A stretch of 64,000 nucleotides of DNA, taken from positions 1 through 64,000 of the forward strand of contig CANOVJ010000015.1 of NCBI GenBank assembly GCA_947570615.1. The letters are read 5' to 3'. Both the position numbers and the translations under genes were made by a program. This DNA is from an uncultured Lachnospiraceae bacterium. GTDB lineage: Bacteria > Bacillota > Clostridia > Lachnospirales > Lachnospiraceae. The notes beneath the pieces were generated by a model, which did not search any database, was not told where the DNA came from, and saw nothing but the letters and a program-made list of their open reading frames with translations. Of the stretch, positions 34,406 through 42,979 are shown piece by piece (positions within the stretch are counted from its first letter, which is position 1; the number at the start of each line of letters is the position of its first letter).

Positions 34406-35405
34406 TCAACTTAAACGAATCACAGCTTCGCACATATCCATAACCCTTTTATCATGGATGACAATGATCGTATCGCTGTCCTTAACCGCCCTGAGATTGC
34501 GCATGATCTCACTGATCTTTTCCTCATCAATCCCGGCAAACGCTTCATCTAAAAAGATCAGCCGCTTTTTCAATAAAAGAGCTCCCGCAATCCCCAACAT
34601 CTGCCTCTGTCCTCCGGACAACGACATTCCGCCTTCCGAAAGCCGATGATCCAGCAGGCCTTCCTTACGGCTTACCCACTCGTCCGCACAAACCGCTTTG
34701 AGGACCATATTGATTTCCTCCCCGGTGATGTCCGTGCGCCTGTTCCCCGCAAGCAGATTCTCCTTTATACTTCCCTTAAAAATCGTATCTGACTGGGTCA
34801 CATACGCAATATTTTCTCTCAGCGAGCCTGTCCTGCTCTTCCTCCTCCAGCTCCAATACCCTGAAGATCCTGTCGATACCTGCAAGGGATCTCTGCAGAT
34901 TCGTCAGGGACCCGGAAACAGAAGTGATCATGGTCACGATCGGTATCCCCACCCAGGAAGCCATCACCATGTCCGCAACGGACATGCCATTACCTGACAG
35001 GTTATTCCCTGTAAGAAAAATACCGCTGAATACGCCTCTCACATACATGGACAGGCTTTCTGTTTTGATCAGTGCGCTGTCGGAGACCGACTGCATATAT
35101 ACCGATAAAGCGGAGGTGGTTGCCTCGCGTGTCTGTACGTACAGCTCTCTGCTGATTTTTGAAAGAACCATATTGATTACCAGCGCAATCATGCCCACGA
35201 GATATATGGCAAGGCACAGCATCATACTACAGGACGCAAGGATGAGTGTTGCCCCGATTCCTGAAATCACATACATAAGCGGCGTGAGGATTCCCAGGCT
35301 CAGCAGAGAGGATGCCGTATCCACATCTGCATGGATCCGTCCGATCACCTCGCTGCGCTGCCTCACATCCTCGATAATCTCCATCCATTCCGGTAACTGC
35401 TCCAT
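34406..35405 (-). pseudogene. Broken ABC exporter (membrane part and ATPase part, Walker A lost)
   Basis: Two overlapping frames of one former gene. 35405 to 34776 codes for the second half of an exporter membrane domain (VIGRIHADVDTASSLL, then several hydrophobic helices up to RIFRVLELEEE). 34885 to 34406 codes for the distal half of an ATPase domain: ENIAYVTQSDTIFKGSIKENL (Q-loop), GGMSLSGGQRQMLGIAGALLL (signature), LIFLDEAFAGID (Walker B), and the His in VIHDKR. The stretch between, which should contain Walker A, is deleted and the frame shifts there; the first half of the membrane domain is also missing. It cannot encode a working transporter. Confidence 0.85.
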
Positions 35406-35630
35406 ATTCCCATCTCCGTTTTTATTTCCATGTATAACGGATAAAGGAGTCTTTTGTTCACATTTTATTTACTCATGCGTTTGTCGTGTCAAAGATTCCT
35501 TTTCCCTCACGTGTTGATAAATCATACTTCCGACAGTTTTATCAGTCCGTTTCTTGCGTCACACTGACTGATATGATATGATTTAATTCGATATTCATTA
35601 TTAATAAACCGAAATATACAGGAGCAGCTT

Positions 35631-36275
35631 ATGGATAAAATGATAATTAACGATGCCATCGAATTCGTCAGAAATACTTTTCAGGACGATTATAGCGGTC
35701 ATGATTATTTCCATACTCTGAGAGTATACAAACTGGCAATGAGAATTGCAGAACAGGAGAACGCAGATTTACTGACAGTCCAGTTAGCCGCGCTGCTGCA
35801 TGATGTTGACGACATCAAATTATCGCCTGAAACATATGCGAATAAGGACAAAGCGACTGGCTTTTTGAGAAAGTATGATATACCGGAAACAATGATAAAA
35901 ATGATATGCAATATTATTGGTGAAGTGTCCTTCAGGGGAACGGATTCCGCTACGCCCGAAACGATCGAGGGCAAGTGTGTGCAAGACGCTGACAGATTAG
36001 ACGCTATGGGAGCGATCGGTATTGCCAGGGCCTTTGCGTATGGCGGAAACCATAATCGAATCATCCATGATCCCGAGATTCAACCGGCTGTAAACATGAA
36101 TGCGGATCAATACCGAAGTCATGTTTCTACAACGATTAACCATTTTTATGAAAAGCTGTTCCAGCTTAAAGACAGGATGAATACAGACACAGCGGCCAGG
36201 ATTGCCGAACAAAGAGAGGATTATATGAAAATCTTTGTTTCGGAATTTTTAGAGGAATGGGACGGAATCAGGTAA
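35631..36275 (+). CDS. HD-domain phosphohydrolase
   Basis: 214 residues, AGGAGC ribosome site. Metal-dependent phosphohydrolase of the YpgQ/YedJ type: GHDYFHTLRVYKLA supplies the first His, LAALLHDVDDIK the HD pair, and QDADRLDAMGAIGIARAFAYGG the final Asp. Soluble and cytoplasmic. Relatives hydrolyse nucleotides such as dNTPs or act in nucleotide clean-up; the substrate here is not known. A stand-alone gene between a pseudogene and the sigma-factor gene. Confidence 0.9.
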   Translation: MDKMIINDAIEFVRNTFQDDYSGHDYFHTLRVYKLAMRIAEQENADLLTVQLAALLHDVDDIKLSPETYANKDKATGFLRKYDIPETMIKMICNIIGEVSFRGTDSATPETIEGKCVQDADRLDAMGAIGIARAFAYGGNHNRIIHDPEIQPAVNMNADQYRSHVSTTINHFYEKLFQLKDRMNTDTAARIAEQREDYMKIFVSEFLEEWDGIR

Positions 36276-36296
36276 ATTTGTTATCCTTCACAGATC

Positions 36297-36315
36297 GCCG
36301 CCCGCAGGCGGCTTT
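36297..36315 (+). terminator. Short hairpin after the HD-domain gene
   Basis: GCCGCC, CGCA, GGCGGC, then TTT. The stem is six GC pairs but the T run is short, so this is a weak terminator candidate. Confidence 0.4.
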
Positions 36316-36356
36316 CAAAGATACAAAAGGCAACATTTCCCCCTGTTTTCCCCCGG

Positions 36357-37628
36357 TCAGAGGATATAATCCGTAATACAGTCATACCACTGTACATAGA
36401 GCTCGCCGTTGATAATCAGCCGGTCATTGTCCGCAAGGGCCTCGCTCCACCTCTTTTTGTAATGGTCGATGGCCCAGTCGTCACGGTTGAACCGCCGCCA
36501 GAGGATGGTTCTGCCGCTGCGGTCCAGAAAATGCTCTGATACCACTCCGCACCGGCGGTTCTCGATACACATGACGCAGACCGTGTCATAGCTTTTTCCC
36601 CCCAGAGTGATCTGGTATCTTCCCACAATGTCAAGCAGATACTTTCTGTCCACGCTGGTGATCACATCCCCATCTCTGCGAATGTCCCCCCTGGGGAAAA
36701 GATTGGTCTCATTTCCGCAGTTGTCCTCCCCAAAACCCCAGACAGACATAAACGCATCCCCGTCCAGAAAGGTAATATAGTTCCTGACGTCCCCCTCGTC
36801 GCGGAAGGCCGCCAGATAACGGCAGTGGGTATCCGTAAGCTGGGCTATAAACCTGCGGTGGATCACCTCTTTCCGGTCAGAATAAGAAGCCTCGCTGGCG
36901 CTTATCTCCACCCCTTCGATCCCATGCATCTTCGCCCTGCCGGTCACCTCCAGCTCATACACATGGCTGCGTACACGGGAGGGCATCTCGTACGTCCCCC
37001 ACGAGATCCTTTCCCCCATCCGTGGGATCAGAAACCACCCCATCAGTTCCTCCCATTTCACGGAAAAAGGCGTCCTGGCATCCGGCCGGATTCGGTATTC
37101 GGGCATCATTTCAGGCAATTTTTTCATGGCGCGTCCTCCTTTCGATCTTCCGGCGGGATAAGGATATCTGCTTTTGAAACTCAGCTTCGCCGTGTGGAGC
37201 CTGCTTTTCACTGTTCCCAGGGGAATATCCAGCCTTACGGCAATTTCCGCCTGCGGCATTTCCTTCCAGTAATACAGATAAAGGATCTGCTTCTCCTTAT
37301 TCCCCAACAGCTCCAGAGTCTCCCTCACGATACTGATCTGCTCGATTCCGTACCTGCTGTCGCAGAAAACCGTCTCCTCCAGCTCGTCGATGGGAAGCTC
37401 ATACCGGGACGCCTTCCTGCGAAAATAGTCGTTGCATTTGCTTCTGGCGATGCTGATGATCCATGCCCTGAAGGAATCTCTGTTTTTCAGCTGCGGAAAT
37501 TTCAGGCACGCCGTCAGATATACCTCCTGCAAAACATCGTCCGCATCCGCCGGGATCCCAATCCGAAACCTCACATAGCGCTCCAGAGAGCCTCTGTGTA
37601 CATTCAGCAGCTTCTCAAGCTCATCCAT
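36357..37628 (-). CDS. ECF-type sigma factor fused in frame to a domain of unknown function
   Basis: 423 residues from the ATG at 37628 (GGTGAGG ahead). Residues 1-167 are an ECF sigma factor: DADDVLQEVYLTACLKF (region 2), FRAWIISIARSKCNDYFRR (-10 recognition), and EMPQAEIAVRLDIPLGTVKSRLH (region 4). The frame continues without a stop through RSKGGRA, which is a translated AAAGGAGG ribosome site, into MKKLPEMM and a 256-residue part that I do not recognise (SVKWEELMGWFLIPRMGERISWG, then several Trp- and Tyr-rich strands). The second part could be made both as a fusion and alone from the ATG at 37127. No anti-sigma gene is evident; the C-terminal part could serve that purpose or be the target product. 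Confidence 0.75.
   Translation of the reverse strand: MDELEKLLNVHRGSLERYVRFRIGIPADADDVLQEVYLTACLKFPQLKNRDSFRAWIISIARSKCNDYFRRKASRYELPIDELEETVFCDSRYGIEQISIVRETLELLGNKEKQILYLYYWKEMPQAEIAVRLDIPLGTVKSRLHTAKLSFKSRYPYPAGRSKGGRAMKKLPEMMPEYRIRPDARTPFSVKWEELMGWFLIPRMGERISWGTYEMPSRVRSHVYELEVTGRAKMHGIEGVEISASEASYSDRKEVIHRRFIAQLTDTHCRYLAAFRDEGDVRNYITFLDGDAFMSVWGFGEDNCGNETNLFPRGDIRRDGDVITSVDRKYLLDIVGRYQITLGGKSYDTVCVMCIENRRCGVVSEHFLDRSGRTILWRRFNRDDWAIDHYKKRWSEALADNDRLIINGELYVQWYDCITDYIL
37125..37142 (-). promoter_or_regulatory. Internal ribosome site and start within the sigma-factor fusion
   Basis: AAAGGAGG (37135-37142) seven bases before an in-frame ATG (37125-37127). This is stronger than the ribosome site of the sigma factor itself. 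It predicts a separate 256-residue product covering 37127 down to 36357. Confidence 0.7.
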
Positions 37629-37766
37629 ATCCTCACCCCGTCCTGCTTTTGAAACCATTCTCAGCTGCTTTGAACGGCAAAATCTGAATTTTCGTCGTTC
37701 ACTTATATAGACGGTTCCCGGCGTCAAAAGGTTCATCCTGTGAAATAATTTTCCGCTCGCATTCCT

Positions 37767-37899
37767 TTATTTTTCTCCCGTGAGGGCGTTTTCAACCGCT
37801 TTCTTAATGACGATGCCGGAATTCGTCGCGCCCGAGACGGCGTCCACGTCTGTGGTCTGTTGTTCTGTCATGCTCTCAATGATAGCCTCCGTATCATTT
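37767..37899 (-). pseudogene. Remnant of an FMN-binding domain protein
   Basis: An open stretch of 44 codons ending in a stop codes for DTEAIIESMTEQQTTDVDAV then SGATNSGIVIKKAVENAL. The DAVSGATNS motif, including the Thr that carries FMN in flavinylated proteins, and the following helix are the C-terminal signature of FMN_bind domains. A stop codon cuts the frame upstream and nothing else of the domain remains. Confidence 0.75.
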
Positions 37900-38047
37900 C
37901 ATGAGACTATGAGGTGAAAATCAGGCATTTTTCTATTTCAGACCTTCTTGCAAAAGGGTGCCTCCGGAAATTTGTTTTGGGAATTTCTCTGCTAAACCAG
38001 ACCTCGCTCAGTCCGTTCGCAACCAGGTTATTGGAATCGGCTCCCTC

Positions 38048-38353
38048 TCAGGCTGATATGAAAAGGCTTTTTCCCACACGGGCCCTGCGAAAAATCTCTT
38101 TTTCAGCAAGGGTCTGACTGAACAGTTTTGCGGAGACTGACGGACGGCTGAGTTGTTCATCCGATCGCAGGGTAATCAGGAGATGATCTGATCTAAGACT
38201 GATCTCAATAAACTTCCAGTTCATTCTTTTTGCTTCGTAAAAGTGGTTAAATACATCCCGTGCATCGATAATAATCTGGCCATATCGCAGAAAGTCTGTG
38301 GTTTTACGATATTTTTCATTTTTTAATATAAATACAAATTTATATTCGAACAT
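38048..38353 (-). CDS. Hypothetical protein, second gene of a small operon
   Basis: 101 residues, strong AAGGAG site 8 nt before the ATG. Begins FEYKFVFILKNEKYRK and includes GQIIIDARDVFNHFYEAKRMNWKFIEISL; mixed alpha/beta, basic, soluble, no membrane segment. I do not recognise a family. It follows the 151-residue gene by 28 bp. The size and pairing resemble toxin-antitoxin or small accessory operons, but this is inference from layout only. Confidence 0.6.
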   Translation of the reverse strand: MFEYKFVFILKNEKYRKTTDFLRYGQIIIDARDVFNHFYEAKRMNWKFIEISLRSDHLLITLRSDEQLSRPSVSAKLFSQTLAEKEIFRRARVGKSLFISA

Positions 38354-38381
38354 ACGCTGTCTCCTTCCTTATGATAAAATT

Positions 38382-38837
38382 TTATTTCTCAATTTCATAC
38401 AGCGCCGCATTGTATCTTCTTCTCTGCTTTCCATCTACCGTAAGAGCAGGCCGTACATGAGGAATGGCTTTCTGATCCACCAGTCCTCGAAACGCCTTAC
38501 CCAGCTTGGGCTTCATCGCAGTCAGCCGGCCACTTTCATCAGCCATAGAAATCCTGGCGAAGGTCGGCGATACCTGAAGCGTAAATTCCTGAGCGCATGA
38601 GCTGCTATCTGCCATCCAATTTCTGACATATTCTTCCACGTCCTTTCTGATCCCATCTAAAATCGCGGAAAATGCTTTTACATCCTCTGAATCATCCTCC
38701 GATGATGATATAATCCCATAGGCTTTCTCCAATCGCTCCATGATGACAGCGCTCATAGAGAACCCTTTACTTTTGGCCTCTTTTTCTATTTCATGGAAGA
38801 GCTGTGAATTCTGATCAATATAAAATTGTAGTTTCAT
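38382..38837 (-). CDS. Hypothetical protein, possibly ribbon-helix-helix at the N-terminus
   Basis: 151 residues behind AGGAGG. The first 40 residues (MKLQFYIDQNSQLFHEIEKE, then SKGFSMSAVIMERLEKAYG) have a strand-helix-helix pattern like ribbon-helix-helix DNA-binding proteins. An acidic linker (SSSEDDSED) follows, and a C-terminal part with ISMADESGRLTAMKPKLG and DGKQRRRYNAALYE. No family recognised. First gene of a two-gene operon with a 16-bp palindrome 52 bp upstream, which could be its own binding site. Confidence 0.6.
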   Translation of the reverse strand: MKLQFYIDQNSQLFHEIEKEAKSKGFSMSAVIMERLEKAYGIISSSEDDSEDVKAFSAILDGIRKDVEEYVRNWMADSSSCAQEFTLQVSPTFARISMADESGRLTAMKPKLGKAFRGLVDQKAIPHVRPALTVDGKQRRRYNAALYEIEK

Positions 38838-38888
38838 TTTTTACCTCCTGAAGTAATATTATATTTGACAAGTTTGGCGGGTAAGTTG

Positions 38889-38904
38889 TTAGGGTCGACC
38901 CTAA
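38889..38904. promoter_or_regulatory. 16-bp palindrome upstream of the two-gene operon
   Basis: TTAGGGTCGACCCTAA, perfect, with no spacer. It lies just after a TATAGT box on the minus strand (38906-38911), where a bound protein would block transcription of the operon. Confidence 0.6.
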
Positions 38905-38924
38905 TACTATACCTGGATTATGCA

Positions 38925-38954
38925 CAAAAAAAGTGTCGCCGTCAACACACTTTT
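38925..38954 (-). terminator. Terminator after the PIN toxin operon
   Basis: Stem AAAAGTGT / ACACTTTT (38929-38936 and 38947-38954) with a 10-nt loop; on the minus strand it runs into a row of seven to eight U. It separates the toxin-antitoxin pair from the next operon. Confidence 0.75.
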
Positions 38955-39042
38955 AAGAAATAGCTTTATAAAAAAAGCAGAATACCTTACTTAACCAAGA
39001 TATCCCGCTTTCCGGATTTGTTATTGATTTTTCCTTTTATTC

Positions 39043-39462
39043 TTAATTTCCCTGCAACAGATTTAAGAATTCTTCAGGTTCGACTGCTTTTACTCTTGAA
39101 CTTCTGTAATCGTCAGTATTTCTCGTAACAATGTAATCTGCCATTGCTTCCACAGCACATTCCTCCTGAAGGCAATCTTCGAAATCAGTAAATTCCTCAT
39201 TTTCTATTGCCGATATGACCTTCTTTGCACTCAGGTCTGAAATATAAAAAATATCACACAGATTTTTTATCAGTCTGCGTCTCTCACTTTGGGAATAATT
39301 TTTTCTCAGTATATAGAACAGATTGGGAATGCTGTGGGCGGCCAGGTAACCGACAAACTCCCGCTCTGCGCACTTTGTCATAATCTCCTGGGCCTCGCCT
39401 GCATAAGGTTCCCTTTGCAGAAAAAGATCCAGAATGATATTCGTATCAACTAAGATTATCAT
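39043..39462 (-). CDS. PIN-domain ribonuclease toxin (VapC-like)
   Basis: 139 residues from the ATG at 39462. PIN fold: ILVDTNIILDLFLQREPY has the first catalytic Asp residues, ISAIENEEFTDFEDCLQEECA the central acidic residues, and DYIVTRNTDDYRSSRVKAVEPEEFL the last Asp and the closing motif of this toxin branch. It overlaps the antitoxin gene by 17 bp. It would cleave RNA in the cytoplasm when not bound by the antitoxin. Confidence 0.88.
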   Translation of the reverse strand: MIILVDTNIILDLFLQREPYAGEAQEIMTKCAEREFVGYLAAHSIPNLFYILRKNYSQSERRRLIKNLCDIFYISDLSAKKVISAIENEEFTDFEDCLQEECAVEAMADYIVTRNTDDYRSSRVKAVEPEEFLNLLQGN

Positions 39463-39688
39463 ACTTTTCCATCCTCGCTTCGTGGAGCTCTTTCCGGGGA
39501 TCAAAATCTTCCGGCAGTCTTTTTTCCATATTAAGAATATCCGCAAGTGCCGCCTTTGCCTTCCGTCTTTCTTTTTCTTTATCTGCGGTCATCGCCTCCA
39601 GGCTTTGCAGGATATTGAGTACATACAGCATATGCTCCTCCGGAATACGACGTATCATTTCAACTGCTCTTTCCTTTATCTGTGTCAT
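39446..39688 (-). CDS. Antitoxin of the PIN-domain pair
   Basis: 80 residues from the ATG at 39688 (GGGAGGG ahead; a GTG two codons upstream is possible). All-helical and charged: QIKERAVEMIRRIPEEHMLYVLNILQSLEA, continuing to EDFDPRKELHEARMEKYDN, a C-terminal segment typical of antitoxins that wrap a PIN toxin. No clear DNA-binding domain is evident, so autoregulation is uncertain. Confidence 0.8.
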   Translation of the reverse strand: MTQIKERAVEMIRRIPEEHMLYVLNILQSLEAMTADKEKERRKAKAALADILNMEKRLPEDFDPRKELHEARMEKYDNLS

Positions 39689-39839
39689 ATCCACCCTCCC
39701 TGTTTCTCCGGATAGTCAGGATCTGTTCCCCTTTATGAATATTATACCCTGCCAGATTCAGATTCACAACCGGTTTTCCCTGCAATTGATCCGGCCTGCC
39801 CGAATCAGATATACGATATCCGACCCGGACTGCCGCCGC

Positions 39840-40382
39840 TTATTTCCCCGCCGGACATCCTCCGCACCCTTCGCACCGCCGCTGCAGCACGTCCTCGCTT
39901 CCCAGATTCACCGGGCTGGTGAGCAGGCAGATGGCCTGGGCTGAAATCCCCTCCCCGGTTCCGGTAAAGCCCAGGCCCTCCTCGGTGGTGGCCTTTACGT
40001 TCACCTGTTCTGAGGTAATCCCAAGGGACGCCGCGATATTCTCCCGCATGGCGTCGATGTGGGGCCGCATCTTCGGCGCCTGGGCGATGATGGTGGCGTC
40101 GATATTCTCGATCAGAAACAGATTTTCCTCCAGCAAAGCCCCCACCCGCTCAAGCAACTTCAGAGAGGAGATCCCTTTATAAGCCAGATCCGTGTCCGGA
40201 AAATGTTTCCCGATGTCCCCCAAGGCCGCCGCTCCCAGAAGCGCGTCCATGATGGCGTGGAGAAGCACATCCGCGTCCGAGTGGCCCAGAAGGCCTTTTT
40301 CGTAAGGGATCTCCACCCCGCCCATAATCAGTTTTCTTCCTTCCGTCAGCCTGTGTACGTCATAACCCATTCCGATTCTCAT
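39840..40382 (-). CDS. ispF: 2-C-methyl-D-erythritol 2,4-cyclodiphosphate synthase
   Basis: 180 residues from the second ATG of a tandem pair (40382), five bases after AGGAGGTT. Makes the cyclic diphosphate of the MEP isoprenoid pathway. Metal ligands and active site are clear: GMGYDVHRL (Asp, His), [28 protein letters not shown], and [19 protein letters not shown]. The family is about 155-160 residues; here about 20 extra residues follow, ending with four Cys ([10 protein letters not shown]). The start lies within the end of the kinase gene upstream. Confidence 0.95.
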   Translation of the reverse strand: MRIGMGYDVHRLTEGRKLIMGGVEIPYEKGLLGHSDADVLLHAIMDALLGAAALGDIGKHFPDTDLAYKGISSLKLLERVGALLEENLFLIENIDATIIAQAPKMRPHIDAMRENIAASLGITSEQVNVKATTEEGLGFTGTGEGISAQAICLLTSPVNLGSEDVLQRRCEGCGGCPAGK

Positions 40383-41814
40383 CATAACCTCCTGTTTTAA
40401 GTTGTTCCACGCTTCCCACAGCCGCCCCGCAGGCGGCCTCCTCCTGATAGGCCGCAGGACTGAGCCGCGCGCCAAACATCTGCGAAAAAATCTTTTGCAA
40501 AGCCGCGTTTTTGCGCAGGCCGTTGCCCGCGGCGACAAGGCGCTGCGCGCGGATTCCCGTTCCCGTCAGAATCGTCTGATACAGATCGTACAGCTCCCGG
40601 GCCATCCCCTCCAGAACGCCGCAGGCCAGACCCCGGGGAGTGAAATTGTCCTCGCTGATTCCGGTGACGCTTCCCCGCAACCCCGGATCCGTGCGGGTTC
40701 CGCTGAAGGCAGTGACCACCTTCATCGGAGCGGCCCGCCCTGCCTCCCGCTGTGCAAGCTCCGCCAGGGCAAGCCTTTCCATAATCTCGTACTGGGGCGC
40801 GTCCGCCCCGCCGGCTTCTCTCACATAGCTGCGCAGAAACCCTTCCAGAATGGCCCAGGCCCTGCCGCCGCACAGGGAGGATCCGGTGAGCAGATATTTT
40901 CCTTTCACAAAGGGCCGCGCCTCGATGCCCGGGGCTTCGAAGTATTCCTCCGACAGAAGACTGATCTGCCCTCCTGTCCCCATGTTCACAAGCAGGGTAT
41001 TTTCCTGCATTCCCACGGAGCCCAGAAAGCTGGCCTGGGAATCCCCCAGAGAGACGCTCACCGGGATTCCACGGTAAGTTCCCAGAGATGCAAAATCCTG
41101 CGTGATCTCCGGCAAAAGCGCAGAATCCATCCCCAGGCTTTTCAGGATATCCTCGCGAAAACAGCCCTCTCTCACCTCAAAAAATCCAAGCGAAGCCCCG
41201 TTGCCTGCATGCATCAGCGGCCGCTTTCGTCCGGTCAGAAGCATCCCCAGACAGTCGGCAATGGTACAGATCCCGGCGGCCCCCTGCGGGATCGTTCCTC
41301 TGATCTGATGGGAGAGGTGGGTTACCAGCCCGTAACCGGAAAAGACGCTGACCCCCGTCTGCTCCCTGAGCCGTTCTGCCAGCGTCTTCTCCCCCGGTTT
41401 TTCGTTTGCGGGAAGGTCTCCCCGTCCGTCCTGCCAGGTATAGAGAGGGCTGATACACCTCCCCTCCCTGTCCAGATAGACGATTCCGTGCATCTGCCCG
41501 GTGAGCCCGATGGAGGCTGTCTGCGGGTAGCGCTCCAGCAGCTGATCCAGCAGACGCAACGCCTGATTCATCATTTTCGCCGGATCCTGAATCCGCTCCC
41601 ACTGGTGGGGCGTCCTGATAAAGCCATTGTGTGGGAGCGTCAGCGCCTCCCGCAGGATTCCAGGACAGGGAGTTTCCCAACAGAAGTCCCTGCTCTGCCC
41701 GCAGCCGCTTCCTGCGCCTTTGCAGACGCCTGCGCCGCGCTCCGGCCCCTCTTTTGTTTCAAACGCCACCGCGCTGATGGTGGTGGTTCCCATATCGATT
41801 CCGATGGAGATCAT
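40360..41814 (-). CDS. Sedoheptulokinase-like FGGY-family kinase
   Basis: 484 residues. [18 protein letters not shown] opens the ATP-binding domain, [14 protein letters not shown] and YTWQDGRG are the sugar-binding part shared with sedoheptulokinases, [10 protein letters not shown] the phosphate loop and [14 protein letters not shown] the second domain signature. The QMHG motif points to a ketose substrate; sedoheptulose is my best guess. The ispF gene starts inside its 3' end, so the two are coupled although metabolically unrelated. A Cys/Gly-rich insert (about 28-52) between the first strands is unusual. Confidence 0.8.
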   Translation of the reverse strand: MISIGIDMGTTTISAVAFETKEGPERGAGVCKGAGSGCGQSRDFCWETPCPGILREALTLPHNGFIRTPHQWERIQDPAKMMNQALRLLDQLLERYPQTASIGLTGQMHGIVYLDREGRCISPLYTWQDGRGDLPANEKPGEKTLAERLREQTGVSVFSGYGLVTHLSHQIRGTIPQGAAGICTIADCLGMLLTGRKRPLMHAGNGASLGFFEVREGCFREDILKSLGMDSALLPEITQDFASLGTYRGIPVSVSLGDSQASFLGSVGMQENTLLVNMGTGGQISLLSEEYFEAPGIEARPFVKGKYLLTGSSLCGGRAWAILEGFLRSYVREAGGADAPQYEIMERLALAELAQREAGRAAPMKVVTAFSGTRTDPGLRGSVTGISEDNFTPRGLACGVLEGMARELYDLYQTILTGTGIRAQRLVAAGNGLRKNAALQKIFSQMFGARLSPAAYQEEAACGAAVGSVEQLKTGGYDENRNGL

Positions 41815-41890
41815 CTTTTCCCCCGTTTCTGTACATTTTTTACTTATACCGGTGATTGCCGTACCGAATGATCAGGTACTGCATTTTAAA

Positions 41891-42865
41891 TCAGGTACTG
41901 CATTTTATGATCAGCATCTCAACCCCCATCGTCTCGTTCATTCTGCCCGTTTTCACCGCTTCTTCCGTCTCCACGCATCGCTCCAGGGCTCCCCGCAGCT
42001 CCTCCCGCTTAAACCGGGCGGCCTGGGCCACGTACTTTCCCGCCACGAATCCCGGCAGCCCCACCTTCTCGCCGATGGTTTTGTTTGAGTAACCCTTTCC
42101 CTCCAGCTCCTTTACCTGTAAAAGCAGGTTATACTGCCTTGCAATCAGAAAGATGATCCGCATGGGCGGCTCCTTCTGGGCCAGAAGCTCATAGTAAAGC
42201 TCCAGGGCCTTTTTCTGCCGCCTGTCCGCAATGGCTCCCACCATATCAAAAATATGGCTGCTGAGCCGTCTGGTACAGATGGCGTCCACGTCGGCCTCAG
42301 TGATCACTTCCTTTTCCAGACAGTAACAAAACAGCTTCTCCACCTCCCGGCGGATGTTCTCCATATCTGTTCCCGTCTTTTCCAGAAAAAATTCCAGAGC
42401 CGCCTCGGAAATCTTCTTGTTTTCCCTTTTCACCATGCCCAGTACCCAGCGCTTTAAGGTATTCTCATCCTGGGCCCCGAACTCCACCGCCGTTCCCCCG
42501 GAGGAGACGGTTCTGTAAAGACGGCTTCTTTTGTCCACCTCCGTCTCCACAAACACGAAATATGCGGCGGGCGCAGGTTCCTTCAGGTAATCCGCCAGCG
42601 CTTCCCCTCCGCTTTTGAAAAGACCGCTGTTTTCCACCACGATCAGACGCTTTTCTGCAAAAAAGGGCAGCGTCTCCGACTGGTCGATCACCTCTCCGAT
42701 GGAGATATTTTTCCCCTCATAGTAATGATAATTCATGCTGTCGTCGCCGATGATGGCCGTCTTAAGCCTGTCCCGGTACTGCCTGCGCAGATAGGCTTCC
42801 TCCCCGTATAAAAGGTAAATATGATTAAAATTTCCTGTTTTGATATCCTGAATTAAACGCTGCAT
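41891..42865 (-). CDS. holA: DNA polymerase III subunit delta
   Basis: 324 residues. Clamp-loader subunit that opens the sliding clamp. N-terminal AAA-like domain: FNHIYLLYGEEAYLRRQYRDRL and FFAEKRLIVVENSG; middle helical domain KISEAALEFFLEKTGTDMENIRREVEKL; C-terminal collar with ARQYNLLLQVKELEGKGYS and KYVAQAARFKREEL. It has no Walker A, as is normal for this subunit. It lies 114 bp behind comEC, the usual order in Clostridia. Confidence 0.95.
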   Translation of the reverse strand: MQRLIQDIKTGNFNHIYLLYGEEAYLRRQYRDRLKTAIIGDDSMNYHYYEGKNISIGEVIDQSETLPFFAEKRLIVVENSGLFKSGGEALADYLKEPAPAAYFVFVETEVDKRSRLYRTVSSGGTAVEFGAQDENTLKRWVLGMVKRENKKISEAALEFFLEKTGTDMENIRREVEKLFCYCLEKEVITEADVDAICTRRLSSHIFDMVGAIADRRQKKALELYYELLAQKEPPMRIIFLIARQYNLLLQVKELEGKGYSNKTIGEKVGLPGFVAGKYVAQAARFKREELRGALERCVETEEAVKTGRMNETMGVEMLIIKCST

Positions 42866-42979
42866 AGACCCTCACATGATTTTGCCGCCCCGGTCCGTCC
42901 GAAAAGCCAAAATTCGCGGCGATTGATTCTTCTATTGTAGCAAACGGCGTATGAGGTGTAAAGTCTCCTGTCAATGCAG

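Noticed and set aside
40402-41871. Plus-strand open frame (489 codons) opposite the sedoheptulokinase-like gene
   Set aside because: Antisense shadow with biased composition and no motifs.
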